Shown: one piece after another, positions 16,809 to 26,130 of the stretch | Layout: every line of letters starts with the position of its first letter | Position numbering within the stretch: position 1 is the stretch's first letter | Assembly: GCA_963205275.1 (NCBI GenBank) | Contig: CAUJIH010000051.1 | Span: forward strand, 1-64,000 | Length of the DNA: 64,000 bases | DNA from: Verrucomicrobiota bacterium | GTDB lineage: Bacteria; Verrucomicrobiota; Verrucomicrobiia; Verrucomicrobiales; DEV007 | Direction: 5' to 3' | The notes under the pieces: model-generated | What the model was told of the DNA's origin: nothing | Databases searched by the model: none | What the model saw: only the letters and a program-made list of their open reading frames with translations | Made by a program: the position numbers and the translations under genes

Positions 16809-16840
16809 AGAGAACGCAGTCTCGTGGACTGCGTTCTCCG
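16809..16840 (-). terminator. intrinsic terminator after the secretin gene
   Basis: A perfect 12-bp stem (16810-16821 with 16827-16838, 5-nt loop) lies 32 bp downstream of the secretin stop and 20 bp before coaE. On the minus strand it is followed by a T-containing stretch (TGTTTGT). It ends the pilus-like operon. Confidence 0.75.
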
Positions 16841-16869
16841 AACTTTTCATTCTGTTGCGGCTCTTCCCT

Positions 16870-19512
16870 TTACTTCTGGAAGGGAACCGGACCAGGGGCG
16901 AAGGATGCTGGTGCCGTAACCGGCGGACGCGGAACAGGCTCTGGTAGAGGCTCATCCTTGAGACGCCCATTGATTGGCATCCCTGCAGGATCAATCAGTC
17001 GTGCCGTCACAAAGATCGTGAGATTTCTCTTCAGATGCTGCTCCACGCTTGAGCGGAAGAGGCGTCCCGCGATAGGGATATCGCCCAGGAATGGAATCTT
17101 ATCCTCCACATCCTGAATGTCTTCGCGAATCAATCCACCGAGAGCGACAGTCTGACCATCCCAGATCGTTACCTGCGTCGATACCTTCCGCGTATTAAAG
17201 ACAGGCATCTCGATTCGGTTTTCCGTGATCGTCACCTTTTCATTCAATCCGAGAGCGTTCGTCATCGAGGACTGAATTGGGCTTCCATAGTTGATAAATC
17301 CGTCGAACTCGACAACTTCTGGAGAAAGATTCAGATCGATCGTGAACTCATCGGCTCCCAGTTGAGGATCCACTTCAAGCGTCACACCTGTATTTCGCGT
17401 TTCGAATGCAGTCGGAGTAGCAGGAGTCACGGGAAAGATGTTCCCCATGATTGTAGCACCGCCACCGCCACCGCCAAACTGGTTGGGAATTTCCGGTGGG
17501 TCATACTCAGTGGGATAGATAAATTCACGAATAATCTCGATTTTTGCTCTCTGTCCGCTGCGGGCCAGCACCGAAGGAGCTGAAAGCATGTCCACACCCT
17601 TTTTCTGGCTGAGCGCACGAATCATCACCTGAAACTGAGGGTCAGTAAACACACCGGCGATCCCAAATACCGCCGGAGCCATCAACGAACCTTCGCTGGT
17701 AGCAATCCCCTGAGCAGACTTAATCAATGCATCAATCGAGTTATGATCGATCGCCTGGGCACCCGAACGAAGCCCCGCCGTCAGGTTATTGAAACCTACG
17801 GGAGTTGCAGAACCAGGATTCACGAAACTATAGTTCGCCGAACTACCAGCACCAACCTGATTCCCCACAGTCCCACCAGCACCAAAGACGCGGGGAGTTG
17901 ATCCGAAATTAAAGGGTCCAAGCATCCAGTCGAAACCCAATTCATCACTATCAGTCTGAGTGACCTCCACAAAGCGCGAGGTGATATAAATCTGCTTCTG
18001 CACGTCCTTTGCAAGAGATTCAATATAGGCCTCGATCAACTCCATCTGGGCCTGAGTATTCGTCACAATCAATCGAGAACTGGCAGGACTATAGATTGCG
18101 CTAGCACCCGGGCCAAACGTAATCCCTGCTGCGGTCAGAATCTCCTTTGGTCCTCTCCTTCCAGGAAGCGGAGCTCCTCCACTGCTGTCTTTCGAGTCAA
18201 ACGGATTCGAGGAGGCGGGGGCCGCGCCGCCAGCATCGCCAGAACCACCTGAAGTCAGGAAGGTCGGAGGTACCGTATACGAATTCGTGTGCAACTCGTC
18301 GACCGGCTCAGTCAACGGAATCACCCTGACTGCATATGGCTCAACTTTATACTTTAGTCCCGCCTGAGATGTCGTATAGCGCAGCGCCTCCGCGAGTGGA
18401 ATGCTTGTCAGTCGAAGATTAATGCGCTTATCAGCAGCCCCACCCGCTCCTCCACCAATTCCAGCCATAGGAGCAGCAGCGGAATCGAACGCTGCCCCGC
18501 CGCCCGCCGGGGCGACCGGAGCCGCGACAGGCGCAGCAGAAGACGAGCCGGCATCGAGAATAATATTGATCCCCTTCTTGGTTGGGTCGGACTCTTTCAC
18601 ATCGAGTTCGACACTCTTTTGACTCAGGAATTCCAAAGCATCTGCCAGAGGGGTGTCAGCGAACTCGACACTCGGCAGGATGATCGTTTTCAACTTATCT
18701 TCAGTGCGACGTATTTCCATTGTGCTGGAATCCGTCGGGATATCGATCATCGCTCCACTCTCCAAAGTATCTGGCACTGGAGTCTCCCAACCTGACGCGA
18801 TCTCACGCAGCATTTTGGACCGAGTGTGATTATAAGCCTGATCGTAATAATCCAGCTTATGTTGTTCATTCTTCTCCATCCCTCGGCGCGCAGCAGTATT
18901 GTAGGGATCATCGTTTAATGCCTTGTTGTACTCGCGATCAGCACGATCATAATCCCCTAGATCCATGTATCCACGAGCGGTCTTCAAGGCCAACTTCACA
19001 CGACGCACGCGCTCCAGATAGGAAGGGGTAAGCGCGGGCGAATAGTAATCTGGATCGTTCAGTCTTTCTAGGAGCCGTTTTGCATCGACATTATCGGGAT
19101 CAACGCTCGGCTGAAGCACTTCTTCCACCAAGGCAATCGACTCAGGATACCGACCTTCCTCAGCACGCTGCGTCGCCAAGAGCACGCTCGCTCGAGAAAA
19201 TTGCTTGATATAAGCTCGACGACGAGGCTCTGTCATCGGGGCATCAGGCAGGAGATCCAGCGCCGCACGATACTGATCAATCGCTCCCTGGTAATCTCCG
19301 TCGGCCATCAACTGAGAGCCACGCAATGCAGCTTCGTCAGCCTTTTTCACATTCTCCTGCAGGCGAATCACATAGTTCGTAGCGATCGCGGGGACTCCGC
19401 TACCACTTCCTCCATAGCCACCTGATCCGGCCAATACCGGAAGAGTCATCAGCGGCACGGCCGATGCCAAAATTCCTCCGGCAGCAATGGTTTTCAATCC
19501 TCTTATTTTCAT
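16870..19512 (-). CDS. Amuc_1098-family secretin of a pilus-like system
   Basis: An 880-residue outer-membrane channel protein. Residues 1-28 form a signal peptide. Tetratricopeptide-like repeats span about residues 55-215 (DGDYQGAIDQYRAALDL, GDYDRADREYNKALNDDPYNTAARRG). An STN/N0-type domain follows (about 280-400, ALEFLSQKSVELDV...INIIL; IPLAEALRYTTSQAGLKYKVEPYAV), interrupted by a Gly/Ala/Pro-rich stretch. The secretin core occupies about residues 470-850 with SRLIVTNTQAQMELIEAYIESL, LSAPSVLARSGQRAKIEI and VTIWDGQTVALGGLIREDIQ, plus PFLGDIPIAGRLFRSS. Its neighbours are the other four pilus-like proteins, matching Amuc_1098-1102 of Akkermansia. Confidence 0.9.
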   Translation of the reverse strand: MKIRGLKTIAAGGILASAVPLMTLPVLAGSGGYGGSGSGVPAIATNYVIRLQENVKKADEAALRGSQLMADGDYQGAIDQYRAALDLLPDAPMTEPRRRAYIKQFSRASVLLATQRAEEGRYPESIALVEEVLQPSVDPDNVDAKRLLERLNDPDYYSPALTPSYLERVRRVKLALKTARGYMDLGDYDRADREYNKALNDDPYNTAARRGMEKNEQHKLDYYDQAYNHTRSKMLREIASGWETPVPDTLESGAMIDIPTDSSTMEIRRTEDKLKTIILPSVEFADTPLADALEFLSQKSVELDVKESDPTKKGINIILDAGSSSAAPVAAPVAPAGGGAAFDSAAAPMAGIGGGAGGAADKRINLRLTSIPLAEALRYTTSQAGLKYKVEPYAVRVIPLTEPVDELHTNSYTVPPTFLTSGGSGDAGGAAPASSNPFDSKDSSGGAPLPGRRGPKEILTAAGITFGPGASAIYSPASSRLIVTNTQAQMELIEAYIESLAKDVQKQIYITSRFVEVTQTDSDELGFDWMLGPFNFGSTPRVFGAGGTVGNQVGAGSSANYSFVNPGSATPVGFNNLTAGLRSGAQAIDHNSIDALIKSAQGIATSEGSLMAPAVFGIAGVFTDPQFQVMIRALSQKKGVDMLSAPSVLARSGQRAKIEIIREFIYPTEYDPPEIPNQFGGGGGGATIMGNIFPVTPATPTAFETRNTGVTLEVDPQLGADEFTIDLNLSPEVVEFDGFINYGSPIQSSMTNALGLNEKVTITENRIEMPVFNTRKVSTQVTIWDGQTVALGGLIREDIQDVEDKIPFLGDIPIAGRLFRSSVEQHLKRNLTIFVTARLIDPAGMPINGRLKDEPLPEPVPRPPVTAPASFAPGPVPFQK

Positions 19513-19595
19513 AAATTCGTCTCACTCGTGCGTCTTTTGGCTAAAATGGCAGAACGCGGGCCATCTAAACCCAAAAACGCCCCGCTTGTCAACTA

Positions 19596-20564
19596 TTACT
19601 TCTTGGAAATTTGAATGGTTTTTTCGCTTTCTGTTCCAGTTTGATAAGAAATTTCTACTGAGTTTTCCTCGACTTTTACTACTCGATACTTCGTGTCAGG
19701 ATCGATCACAAGATTGAATGTATCTCCCTCCTTCACATACTGTTTAAAAGAGGGGTCCAATTCGAATTGCATCTCCGCAAAATATGTCGGGATCACCGTA
19801 TTGGCATTTCTAACTAATTCGACTACCTCATTCTTAGGTAGATATGTAATTTTCAACACAGAGGCATCGACTTCGATGCCGCTCGTCGGATTCTTCGCCG
19901 ATCTCTCCTCGTATCCATCCAGACGAAACTGAGCATCCTTTGAAGTTTCGCCAATCTTCAGGTAGAAATTTTCTCCTTTGGGCCATTTCGTCGTCGGGAG
20001 TCGATTGATCTGGAATCGATCTGCATCGGGCTTCGCCGCGAAGCGAAGAGTATAACTCTCCTGCTGGCGCGAGGCAAAAATCAGCTTTCCGGCGTATGGA
20101 GGATGGGATTTAGGATCGATCGGACTGGTCTTGGCATTCCACTCCGTCAGGTTATCGAAACCATCGGAATCCGTATCCTGAGCAAGCACTCCAGAATTTA
20201 GGAAATCTAAGCCATTTTCTCGCAGCCAGGCATTACTCACCGGGGGACGCAGCAGTGGATCCTCCAAGCTCATATCAATCAGGCGACCTCCCGCCTCGAC
20301 GATTGGCACAGATACGAAGAGAGGCAGTGATTTCGCAGGCTCACCTTTTTTCGGATTTGACCAAGTCTGAGTCTTCTCCACAAAAGATGTGGCCACCTTC
20401 GTCATATCCTCCTGTGTCGCAGGAAGATCATCGTTTGGAGCGATCTGCCGCAGTGTGAAATTCTCTGGAAAGCGATTTGTTTCCATTGCGAAAATTACGG
20501 CTACCCCAATCGCGATCATCCCCGCGAGAAGCAGAATCATTTTGTCCCAACTCTCCTTGTTCAT
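19596..20564 (-). CDS. Amuc_1099-family pilus-like protein
   Basis: A 322-residue bitopic protein. One transmembrane helix near the N-terminus (residues 8-27, MILLLAGMIAIGVAVIFAME) is followed by a periplasmic domain. The middle part includes DTDSDGFDNLTEWNAKTSPIDPKSHPP, a calcium-binding thrombospondin type 3-like or dockerin-like motif, and the C-terminus ends in beta-strand-rich VKEGDTFNLVIDPDTKYRVVKVEENSVEISY, reminiscent of a PilP-type beta domain. The start overlaps the stop of the Amuc_1100-like gene by 4 bp. Family assignment rests on position in the cluster and this architecture. Confidence 0.8.
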   Translation of the reverse strand: MNKESWDKMILLLAGMIAIGVAVIFAMETNRFPENFTLRQIAPNDDLPATQEDMTKVATSFVEKTQTWSNPKKGEPAKSLPLFVSVPIVEAGGRLIDMSLEDPLLRPPVSNAWLRENGLDFLNSGVLAQDTDSDGFDNLTEWNAKTSPIDPKSHPPYAGKLIFASRQQESYTLRFAAKPDADRFQINRLPTTKWPKGENFYLKIGETSKDAQFRLDGYEERSAKNPTSGIEVDASVLKITYLPKNEVVELVRNANTVIPTYFAEMQFELDPSFKQYVKEGDTFNLVIDPDTKYRVVKVEENSVEISYQTGTESEKTIQISKK

Positions 20565-21568
20565 TTACCCTCCTTCTTTCCTTGTGCCGACGAGGTCTCT
20601 TCCGAACTCTCGCCCCTAGTATTATCAAAACGAGTAATATCCACCACTAAGTAGACATTCAGCTTCTCGAGCCCCATCAGAACCCGAGCGTCCAAGTCCG
20701 CCTTAATGAACCCCGCCGCCTTCGCCTTGGCAGCAACCTCCTCTTCCGAAGCCGTTCCCTGCCCCCATTCAGCAAGCATCTCCGGCGTGGCGACTTGTTT
20801 TGTGTTCGGATCCTCATAGCGCGTGGTTGCCACATCTCCACCAGCCGTTTGCTTTCTGGCACCCTCAAGGGAACTATTTTGCACCTTCATCACGCGAACA
20901 ATGTAGAAAAATTCGCGATCATTCGCCAGCTCATTGATAAATTTTTGCAAGGAGTCATAGGACCCAGTGAAGCGATAGCGAACCGGATATTTATGGACAG
21001 TGCCTGTCTCTCCTTCCTTCGGGCCTGCAGATTCGCCAAAAATTGGGTCTCTCTGGAACTCAGAAAGCTTTTCAGCACCACATGTCAATAGTTTCTGCAG
21101 CATGTGATCGATCGCCTCTAACTCGTAGTCGAGGATCGGGACGAGATCCTGCCCCGGCATCGTATTCGCATAGCTGTCGAAGCCCAACTGAAAATCGCTG
21201 GACGATTCGATCTCCATTTTCGCCAGAGTTGCCGCCTTACGGAACTCTTCCACTTTAGTTTTCACACGCACCTGAAAATCTGTATTCCTCAACTCTGTAT
21301 TGAGCGGGCGCTGAAAGGAATTCAAAGTCTGTGACAGTGCCGTCACAGAGGTCTTGTACGAATCGACTCTCGCACTAAGGCCCTTGGAATTTTCATCGTT
21401 CGGATAAGGAGCTTTACGCTCCATGCTTTCCACCGTGCTGACCTTGGCATCCCAAGAATCCAGAGCATCTCGATACTTCCCGTAACTGGAGGCCGCGTAA
21501 TAACCTCCTCCTCCCAATGCCAATACAGCAATCACGCCATATGTTGATAACCAAGCTTTCGAACTCAT
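20561..21568 (-). CDS. Amuc_1100-family pilus-like protein
   Basis: A 335-residue protein with one N-terminal transmembrane helix (residues 9-27) and a periplasmic part with a helical region (SYGKYRDALDSWDAKVSTVESMERK) then a PilO-like ferredoxin fold (about 110-300; LVPILDYELEAIDHMLQKLLTCGAEKLSEF; YRFTGSYDSLQKFINELANDREFFYIVRVMKVQ). A. muciniphila Amuc_1100, of similar size and gene order, is an outer-membrane-associated protein reported to signal through TLR2. That immune activity cannot be assumed here, because the family occurs in environmental Verrucomicrobia too. It probably pairs with the PilM/PilN-like fusion upstream as PilO does. Confidence 0.85.
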   Translation of the reverse strand: MSSKAWLSTYGVIAVLALGGGGYYAASSYGKYRDALDSWDAKVSTVESMERKAPYPNDENSKGLSARVDSYKTSVTALSQTLNSFQRPLNTELRNTDFQVRVKTKVEEFRKAATLAKMEIESSSDFQLGFDSYANTMPGQDLVPILDYELEAIDHMLQKLLTCGAEKLSEFQRDPIFGESAGPKEGETGTVHKYPVRYRFTGSYDSLQKFINELANDREFFYIVRVMKVQNSSLEGARKQTAGGDVATTRYEDPNTKQVATPEMLAEWGQGTASEEEVAAKAKAAGFIKADLDARVLMGLEKLNVYLVVDITRFDNTRGESSEETSSAQGKKEGK

Positions 21569-21587
21569 AATTGATCAAATCTTCCCT

Positions 21588-23339
21588 TTATTTCGTATAT
21601 CGAACCCTGTTCGCTTCGGGAAGAGGGAGAATCATTTTAAAAGTGTAAGCGAAGCGGTCAGCAGAAGTCCCCGCATCCACCGTCACTGCCTCGCTAATAT
21701 CAAGATCCTTGAGAGCGAAGAAATTCTCTCCGTCTGTTTCGGCATCGCTCTTCAGTCGCTGAAAATACTCATACACAACCTTTGATCCGTGGGGATTTTC
21801 TCGCCAGAGCCCCTGAAGCTGAAATGCGTCAATGGACGATTCGGCCCCAGCGGCTGACGTAGCATCGGGACGATTCCCTGCCACACTATCTTCAACAACT
21901 GATTGTCCACCTGAAAGAGGCTCCAGAAGAGTCATGAAAAGAACATCATTTTCCATCTTCCGCCCCAGATAGTTAAAGAGCCGCACCCAGTAGGCTCGAT
22001 GACGAATCGCTTCAATGTACGGATTGAGATCACCGTCAATGCTGCTAATCTCTTTCTCCAAGGAAACGATCTTCTTGTCGAACCCCGCCAATGTTTCGGC
22101 TTTTTTATTAATCTCTTCAGCGTGATTTTCTGCGACGACTGCTCCATTCGAGAAATAGAATCCCATCGCACAAAGCAAGGCAGTCAAGAGGACAAGAGCA
22201 GCCACGAGGTTAAACTTGCGCGAATCCAGATCGCGGCGTTTGACCACAGACTCAGGGAGAAGATCGATCTGCACCGGAACCGCACCACTTCCAGCGAGTG
22301 CGCACCCAACCAAGTCTCCGAACATGTGCCCCTTCGTCAACACAGTGTCCATTGTCGCTCCATTGGCAACTGTCACATTTCGGAAAGGATTAAAGTAATC
22401 GACCGGGAGATTGAGCTTCTCTGCAAAGAATTCGCGAATAAACGGAAGACTGGCAGTCGCTCCACTGAGTAGCACGGACGTGGGAGCAGAGCCGCCTTGT
22501 TGACTCCGATAGAAATTGATCGTTCGCATTACCTCGGAATGGAGGCGCGTCAGAGACTGGCGAACCACTTTCGACATGGCAGCAATTTCCGGATCTTCGT
22601 GATCGGCATACGGCCCACCGAGCGCAACAAATCCATCGAGTACTTTGCGAGCGTCCGCCGTAGCGAAATTCATCCCGAACTCCTTCGCGATGGTGCGCGA
22701 TAGGTCAGAGCCCCCGATTTTGACCGTCCGAATGAAGAGCTTATTCCCCTCCATAAAGATCATATCGGTCATCCGAGCACCGATATCGACGAGAAGAGTC
22801 GCCTCTTGCTTGAGATCGGGGTAATTAAACCGAAGCGCATTGAAGAGAGCCACCGGGGACATCGCCGCACCTTCCGAACGAAGGCCAGAGTCAGAGACCA
22901 GAGCGTCTAGTTCGCCCAATTCATCGGCCTTCACAGCAGCCAAAACGACCTCCATCTCCACGTCATCTTGGTTTCCCATCAGTTGATAACCCCAGACGAC
23001 CTCATTGATCGGATAGGGCACCTGCTGTGCGGCTTCGAATTCTACAATCTGATCTACCTGTGATCCATCCAGTGCCGGAAGACTGGCGAATTTAATCAAC
23101 ACAGGGAGAGAGGAAATGACATAGCGCGAAGACTCGCCCTTCACTTTGAGAGCATTCACGATCTGTCGAATCGCCTGCCCTGCCTGGGCATTCCGAGCGT
23201 CTTCCTCACTCGGATCGCCAACCAGATCCTTCCGCTCAACTCGCTCGAGTTTTAATCCCCCTCCTGAAGTCTTGGAGAAGATGGCTCCGGTCACTTGCTG
23301 AGACCCCAAACTCAGGGCAAAAATTCGATTCTTCGCCAT
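21588..23339 (-). CDS. Amuc_1101-family PilM-like ATPase fused to a PilN-like segment
   Basis: A 583-residue protein. Residues 1-345 form an actin-like PilM ATPase: start MAKNRIFALSLGSQQVTGAIF, TLLVDIGARMTDMIFMEGNKLFIRTVKIGGSDLSRTIAKEF (phosphate-2 region) and VLLSGATASLPFIREFFAEKLNLPV (adenosine-binding region). A transmembrane helix at about residues 372-392 follows, then a coiled coil (AENHAEEINKKAETLAGFDKKIVSLEKEISSI) and a periplasmic domain like PilN. In most type IV pilus systems PilM and PilN are separate, so this is a fusion spanning both sides of the inner membrane. It lies 19 bp before the Amuc_1100-like gene. Confidence 0.85.
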   Translation of the reverse strand: MAKNRIFALSLGSQQVTGAIFSKTSGGGLKLERVERKDLVGDPSEEDARNAQAGQAIRQIVNALKVKGESSRYVISSLPVLIKFASLPALDGSQVDQIVEFEAAQQVPYPINEVVWGYQLMGNQDDVEMEVVLAAVKADELGELDALVSDSGLRSEGAAMSPVALFNALRFNYPDLKQEATLLVDIGARMTDMIFMEGNKLFIRTVKIGGSDLSRTIAKEFGMNFATADARKVLDGFVALGGPYADHEDPEIAAMSKVVRQSLTRLHSEVMRTINFYRSQQGGSAPTSVLLSGATASLPFIREFFAEKLNLPVDYFNPFRNVTVANGATMDTVLTKGHMFGDLVGCALAGSGAVPVQIDLLPESVVKRRDLDSRKFNLVAALVLLTALLCAMGFYFSNGAVVAENHAEEINKKAETLAGFDKKIVSLEKEISSIDGDLNPYIEAIRHRAYWVRLFNYLGRKMENDVLFMTLLEPLSGGQSVVEDSVAGNRPDATSAAGAESSIDAFQLQGLWRENPHGSKVVYEYFQRLKSDAETDGENFFALKDLDISEAVTVDAGTSADRFAYTFKMILPLPEANRVRYTK

Positions 23340-23385
23340 AATGCGACTCTATTGCTAAAAAATTCGGATAAACTCAATGATCGCT

Positions 23386-23997
23386 TTACTTCGCCGGACG
23401 CTCAACATCCGCGTAACGGTCGATCCACAGGAGGGCAAAAGGAGTCTCTGCCTTGCCCAGAACTCCGGGCGTAACGCCAGTAGCCTCCCAGAACTTGCTA
23501 TTGGTCGTAGAAACGCCCCCTACGATGACACCGTTATAGACCACCTCGACTCCAATTCCCTTCACATTACTGCTCTGGAAACGACGAAAGTCTCCCGTGA
23601 GATCGCCCAGCGTAGAGGGCGAGATGTAAGCGCTGGAAAATGTCTTCTCTCCCGTCGGCACGTTGACGTGCTTGACATCTCCGGTAAGAGTTTTCGGGGT
23701 TCCATCCTTGTCGACGAGGCCCACGTAGTAGCGAAAGAGGAGTTCCTTAATCACCGCCTTACGAGGTCCCTTCACCTCAAATGGAATCTCGATTTCCAGC
23801 CAGTCACGCGGATTGGGAATATTTTTTGTCTTTACATCGCCCGCCTGAAAGTTCGGAGTCTTCTGCGTGTCATAGGACGGGCTATCGACTTTCACGTCAC
23901 CCATCTGTAATTGAATTACCTGTTGGGCCTCGACACTAGAGGCAGTGAAGAACGAAGCTGTAGCGATTAAAAGCAGAACAGAGAGGGATCGGATCAT
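23386..23997 (-). CDS. Amuc_1102-family pilus-like protein
   Basis: A 203-residue secreted protein with a signal peptide of about 24 residues (MIRSLSVLLLIATASFFTASSVEA). The mature part is beta-strand-rich (IQLQMGDVKVDSPSY; RDWLEIEIPFEVKGPRKAVIKELLFRYYVGL; GIGVEVVYNGVIVGGVSTTNSKFW) and ends with a conserved VLGKAETPFALLWIDRYADVERP. It is the first gene of the five-gene pilus-like operon, 46 bp upstream of the PilM-like gene, and holds the same place as Amuc_1102 in Akkermansia. Its biochemical role is unknown. Confidence 0.82.
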   Translation of the reverse strand: MIRSLSVLLLIATASFFTASSVEAQQVIQLQMGDVKVDSPSYDTQKTPNFQAGDVKTKNIPNPRDWLEIEIPFEVKGPRKAVIKELLFRYYVGLVDKDGTPKTLTGDVKHVNVPTGEKTFSSAYISPSTLGDLTGDFRRFQSSNVKGIGVEVVYNGVIVGGVSTTNSKFWEATGVTPGVLGKAETPFALLWIDRYADVERPAK

Positions 23998-24088
23998 GGG
24001 GATGAGGTCGTTAATTTGGAATTTTGGAACAATCTAGTGCATCCTGCCAAGGAAAACACCAAGTGGAAAGAAAATTTTGCGCAAATCG

Positions 24089-25063
24089 CTAAATTTTGTC
24101 GAGAGTAATTTTTTCTTTAAAATATTTTATCGTATTTGCGATTCCTTCTTCGAACGAAACCTGAGGCTCCCAACTCAATTTTTCACGAGCGCGACTGATA
24201 TCAGGCCTGCGAACCTTGGGATCATCTACCGGAAGTGTACGGAACTCGATCATTGGCGCTCCAGGGATCAATTTTTGAATTTTTTCAGCCAGTTGGAGAA
24301 CAGTCATTTCACTAGGGTTTCCAATATTCACTGGCTCATGACAATCGCTCTGAGAAAGTCGATAGATGCCTTCGATCAGATCGGAGACGTAGCAGAAACT
24401 TCTCGACTGACTCCCGTCTCCAAAGACGGTGAGCGGCCTACCGGCGAGAGCCTCACCGACGAAGGCTGGAATCACCCTGCCGTCCTTCAGTCGCATCCTA
24501 GGACCGTAGGTATTGAAAATTCTCACGATCTTCGTATCGAGTCCATGAGCACGATGATACGCCATCGTCATCGCCTCGGAAAAGCGTTTCGCCTCATCAT
24601 ACACCCCGCGCGGGCCGATGGGATTCACATTGCCCCAGTAGTCTTCCCGCTGAGGATGCACCAAGGGATCTCCGTACACCTCCGAAGTCGATGCCAGAAG
24701 AAATGTGGCATTCTTCGCTCGGGCCAGTCCCAGCGCATTGTGCGTGCCGAGGGAACCCACTTTCAACGTCTGGATCGGAAACTCCAGATAGTCGAACGGG
24801 CTGGCGGGAGAGGCGAAATGGAAGACGTAATCAAGCGACCCGGCATAGTCGATGTATTTCGACACGTCTTGCTCGATGAATTCCACATCCGGGTTGTTGC
24901 GAAGATGCTCGATATTATCCACGGACCCGGTAATCAGGTTATCCATTACTACGACTCTGTGCCCGGCGGCAAGAAGTCGATCTGCCAAGTGTGAGCCAAG
25001 AAATCCCGTGCCTCCCGTGATGAGCGAGACAGGTTTATGAGGGCGTGTGGCAGATTCTGGCAT
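24089..25063 (-). CDS. UDP-glucuronate decarboxylase (UDP-xylose synthase)
   Basis: A 324-residue extended SDR enzyme. The NAD-binding motif is [10 protein letters not shown], the catalytic Ser is in [11 protein letters not shown], and the Tyr-Lys pair is in [12 protein letters not shown]. The stretch [19 protein letters not shown] is diagnostic of UDP-xylose synthases (EC 4.1.1.35), which convert UDP-glucuronate to UDP-xylose for surface polysaccharide. Other family landmarks are [13 protein letters not shown] and [18 protein letters not shown]. Length is normal. A terminator between it and the pilus operon was not found; 91 bp separate them. Confidence 0.9.
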   Translation of the reverse strand: MPESATRPHKPVSLITGGTGFLGSHLADRLLAAGHRVVVMDNLITGSVDNIEHLRNNPDVEFIEQDVSKYIDYAGSLDYVFHFASPASPFDYLEFPIQTLKVGSLGTHNALGLARAKNATFLLASTSEVYGDPLVHPQREDYWGNVNPIGPRGVYDEAKRFSEAMTMAYHRAHGLDTKIVRIFNTYGPRMRLKDGRVIPAFVGEALAGRPLTVFGDGSQSRSFCYVSDLIEGIYRLSQSDCHEPVNIGNPSEMTVLQLAEKIQKLIPGAPMIEFRTLPVDDPKVRRPDISRAREKLSWEPQVSFEEGIANTIKYFKEKITLDKI

Positions 25064-25220
25064 AATTTCGATAACGATTCGATTGAACGAGGGAGTTCAC
25101 CCCATCCTAGCAAAAGGTCAACCTGTTTGCGTGAAAAGAACGACTTCCATCCGAGGATCCGCCCTACGAGCGTCCTCGCTCACTCGCTATTTGATGAATC
25201 GCACGTCGCTACGAAAAACG

Positions 25221-26030
25221 TCACTTTCTCTGCTTGGCAGCCGATTTTACCTGAGGAGCAGGCTTCGCTTGTGGAGCTGCCTTTCCGGTCGGAGTTATCA
25301 ATAAAATCAACGCAGAGCGACCCGTATCTTGAGAACCGATTTTGCCTTTTCCTGCTTGAGCGGAAGCAATCGCTGCGGCAGGAACGCCACCCTGTACGAG
25401 AAACGCTTTCAGAAAGCGGGCGCGATTCTCAGCAATCTCTAAATTCGCCTCAGGATACTTGCTATCGTTGGCGGAAGCTGTGATCGAAAACTGGGCTCCT
25501 TTATCCTTTTTAATCTGCTCCTGAACCCATACCAGCGCTTTCTGTCTCGCTTCATAATTGACGGCAGAGTTCTGAACGTAAGCAATGTGAAAACTCTTCG
25601 TCGACGAAGGAGCAGGTTCCTGCTTCTTGATTACAGCGGGCGCTGGGACTGGCTTCTGAGGAACCTTTTTGGGCTCGATTGTTTTCACCTCACGCACCGG
25701 AGCAGCCTTCGGGCCAGGCGCTTCTTCCCTTTTAGACGTTTTCGCCTCGTTTGCGCCGCGATCCGCTCGCTTCTTTAATTCCTCATTAGCTTTCGCTAGA
25801 TCCCGCTTCGTCCGAGTCAACTCACTCTCCACGCGACCGACCCTCCCTTTCTGTTCGGCAAGTTCGCGATGAGCCTCATGCAGACTATTCCGAAGTCGGC
25901 TGATTTCCTTTTGATCGGCCTCCCTCATTGATTGCTGATCGGCCCGAAGACTCGACACGGGCGAGAAGGCGACAATCAAGGCAACAGTTAAGGCGCAACA
26001 CGTAAAAACGCGAGATATCAAATACTTCAT
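25221..26030 (-). CDS. exported coiled-coil protein with OmpA-like C-terminus
   Basis: A 269-residue protein. The ATG at 26030 begins a signal peptide (MKYLISRVFTCCALTVALIVAFSPVSSLRA); an upstream open frame to 26150 lacks such a start. Residues about 30-90 form a charged coiled coil (EADQKEISRLRNSLHEAHRELAEQKGRVGRVESELTRTKRDL), then a Lys/Pro/Ala-rich linker. The last 130 residues resemble an OmpA/MotB peptidoglycan-binding domain in outline (FSITASANDSKYPEANLEIAENRARFLKAFLVQGGVPAAAI), where the N-RA--V---L---GV pattern is visible but the two key Asp/Arg positions are only partly clear. It may tether the envelope. Confidence 0.6.
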   Translation of the reverse strand: MKYLISRVFTCCALTVALIVAFSPVSSLRADQQSMREADQKEISRLRNSLHEAHRELAEQKGRVGRVESELTRTKRDLAKANEELKKRADRGANEAKTSKREEAPGPKAAPVREVKTIEPKKVPQKPVPAPAVIKKQEPAPSSTKSFHIAYVQNSAVNYEARQKALVWVQEQIKKDKGAQFSITASANDSKYPEANLEIAENRARFLKAFLVQGGVPAAAIASAQAGKGKIGSQDTGRSALILLITPTGKAAPQAKPAPQVKSAAKQRK

Positions 26031-26130
26031 GCGGAAATAATGAGAGGAGAAACGTGCACATGGCAAGAAAAATTGCATTGCTAGCGAGACTTCCTCTTGC
26101 AGGATGGGCGGCGAGAAGGAAGTCTGTTCC

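Noticed and set aside
24077-24994. A 305-codon plus-strand ORF opposite the UDP-xylose synthase gene
   Set aside because: The minus-strand frame holds all the catalytic motifs; the antisense product has none.
25152-25180. Terminator between the OmpA-like and the UDP-xylose synthase genes
   Set aside because: There is an inverted repeat with a long loop but no T run after it.
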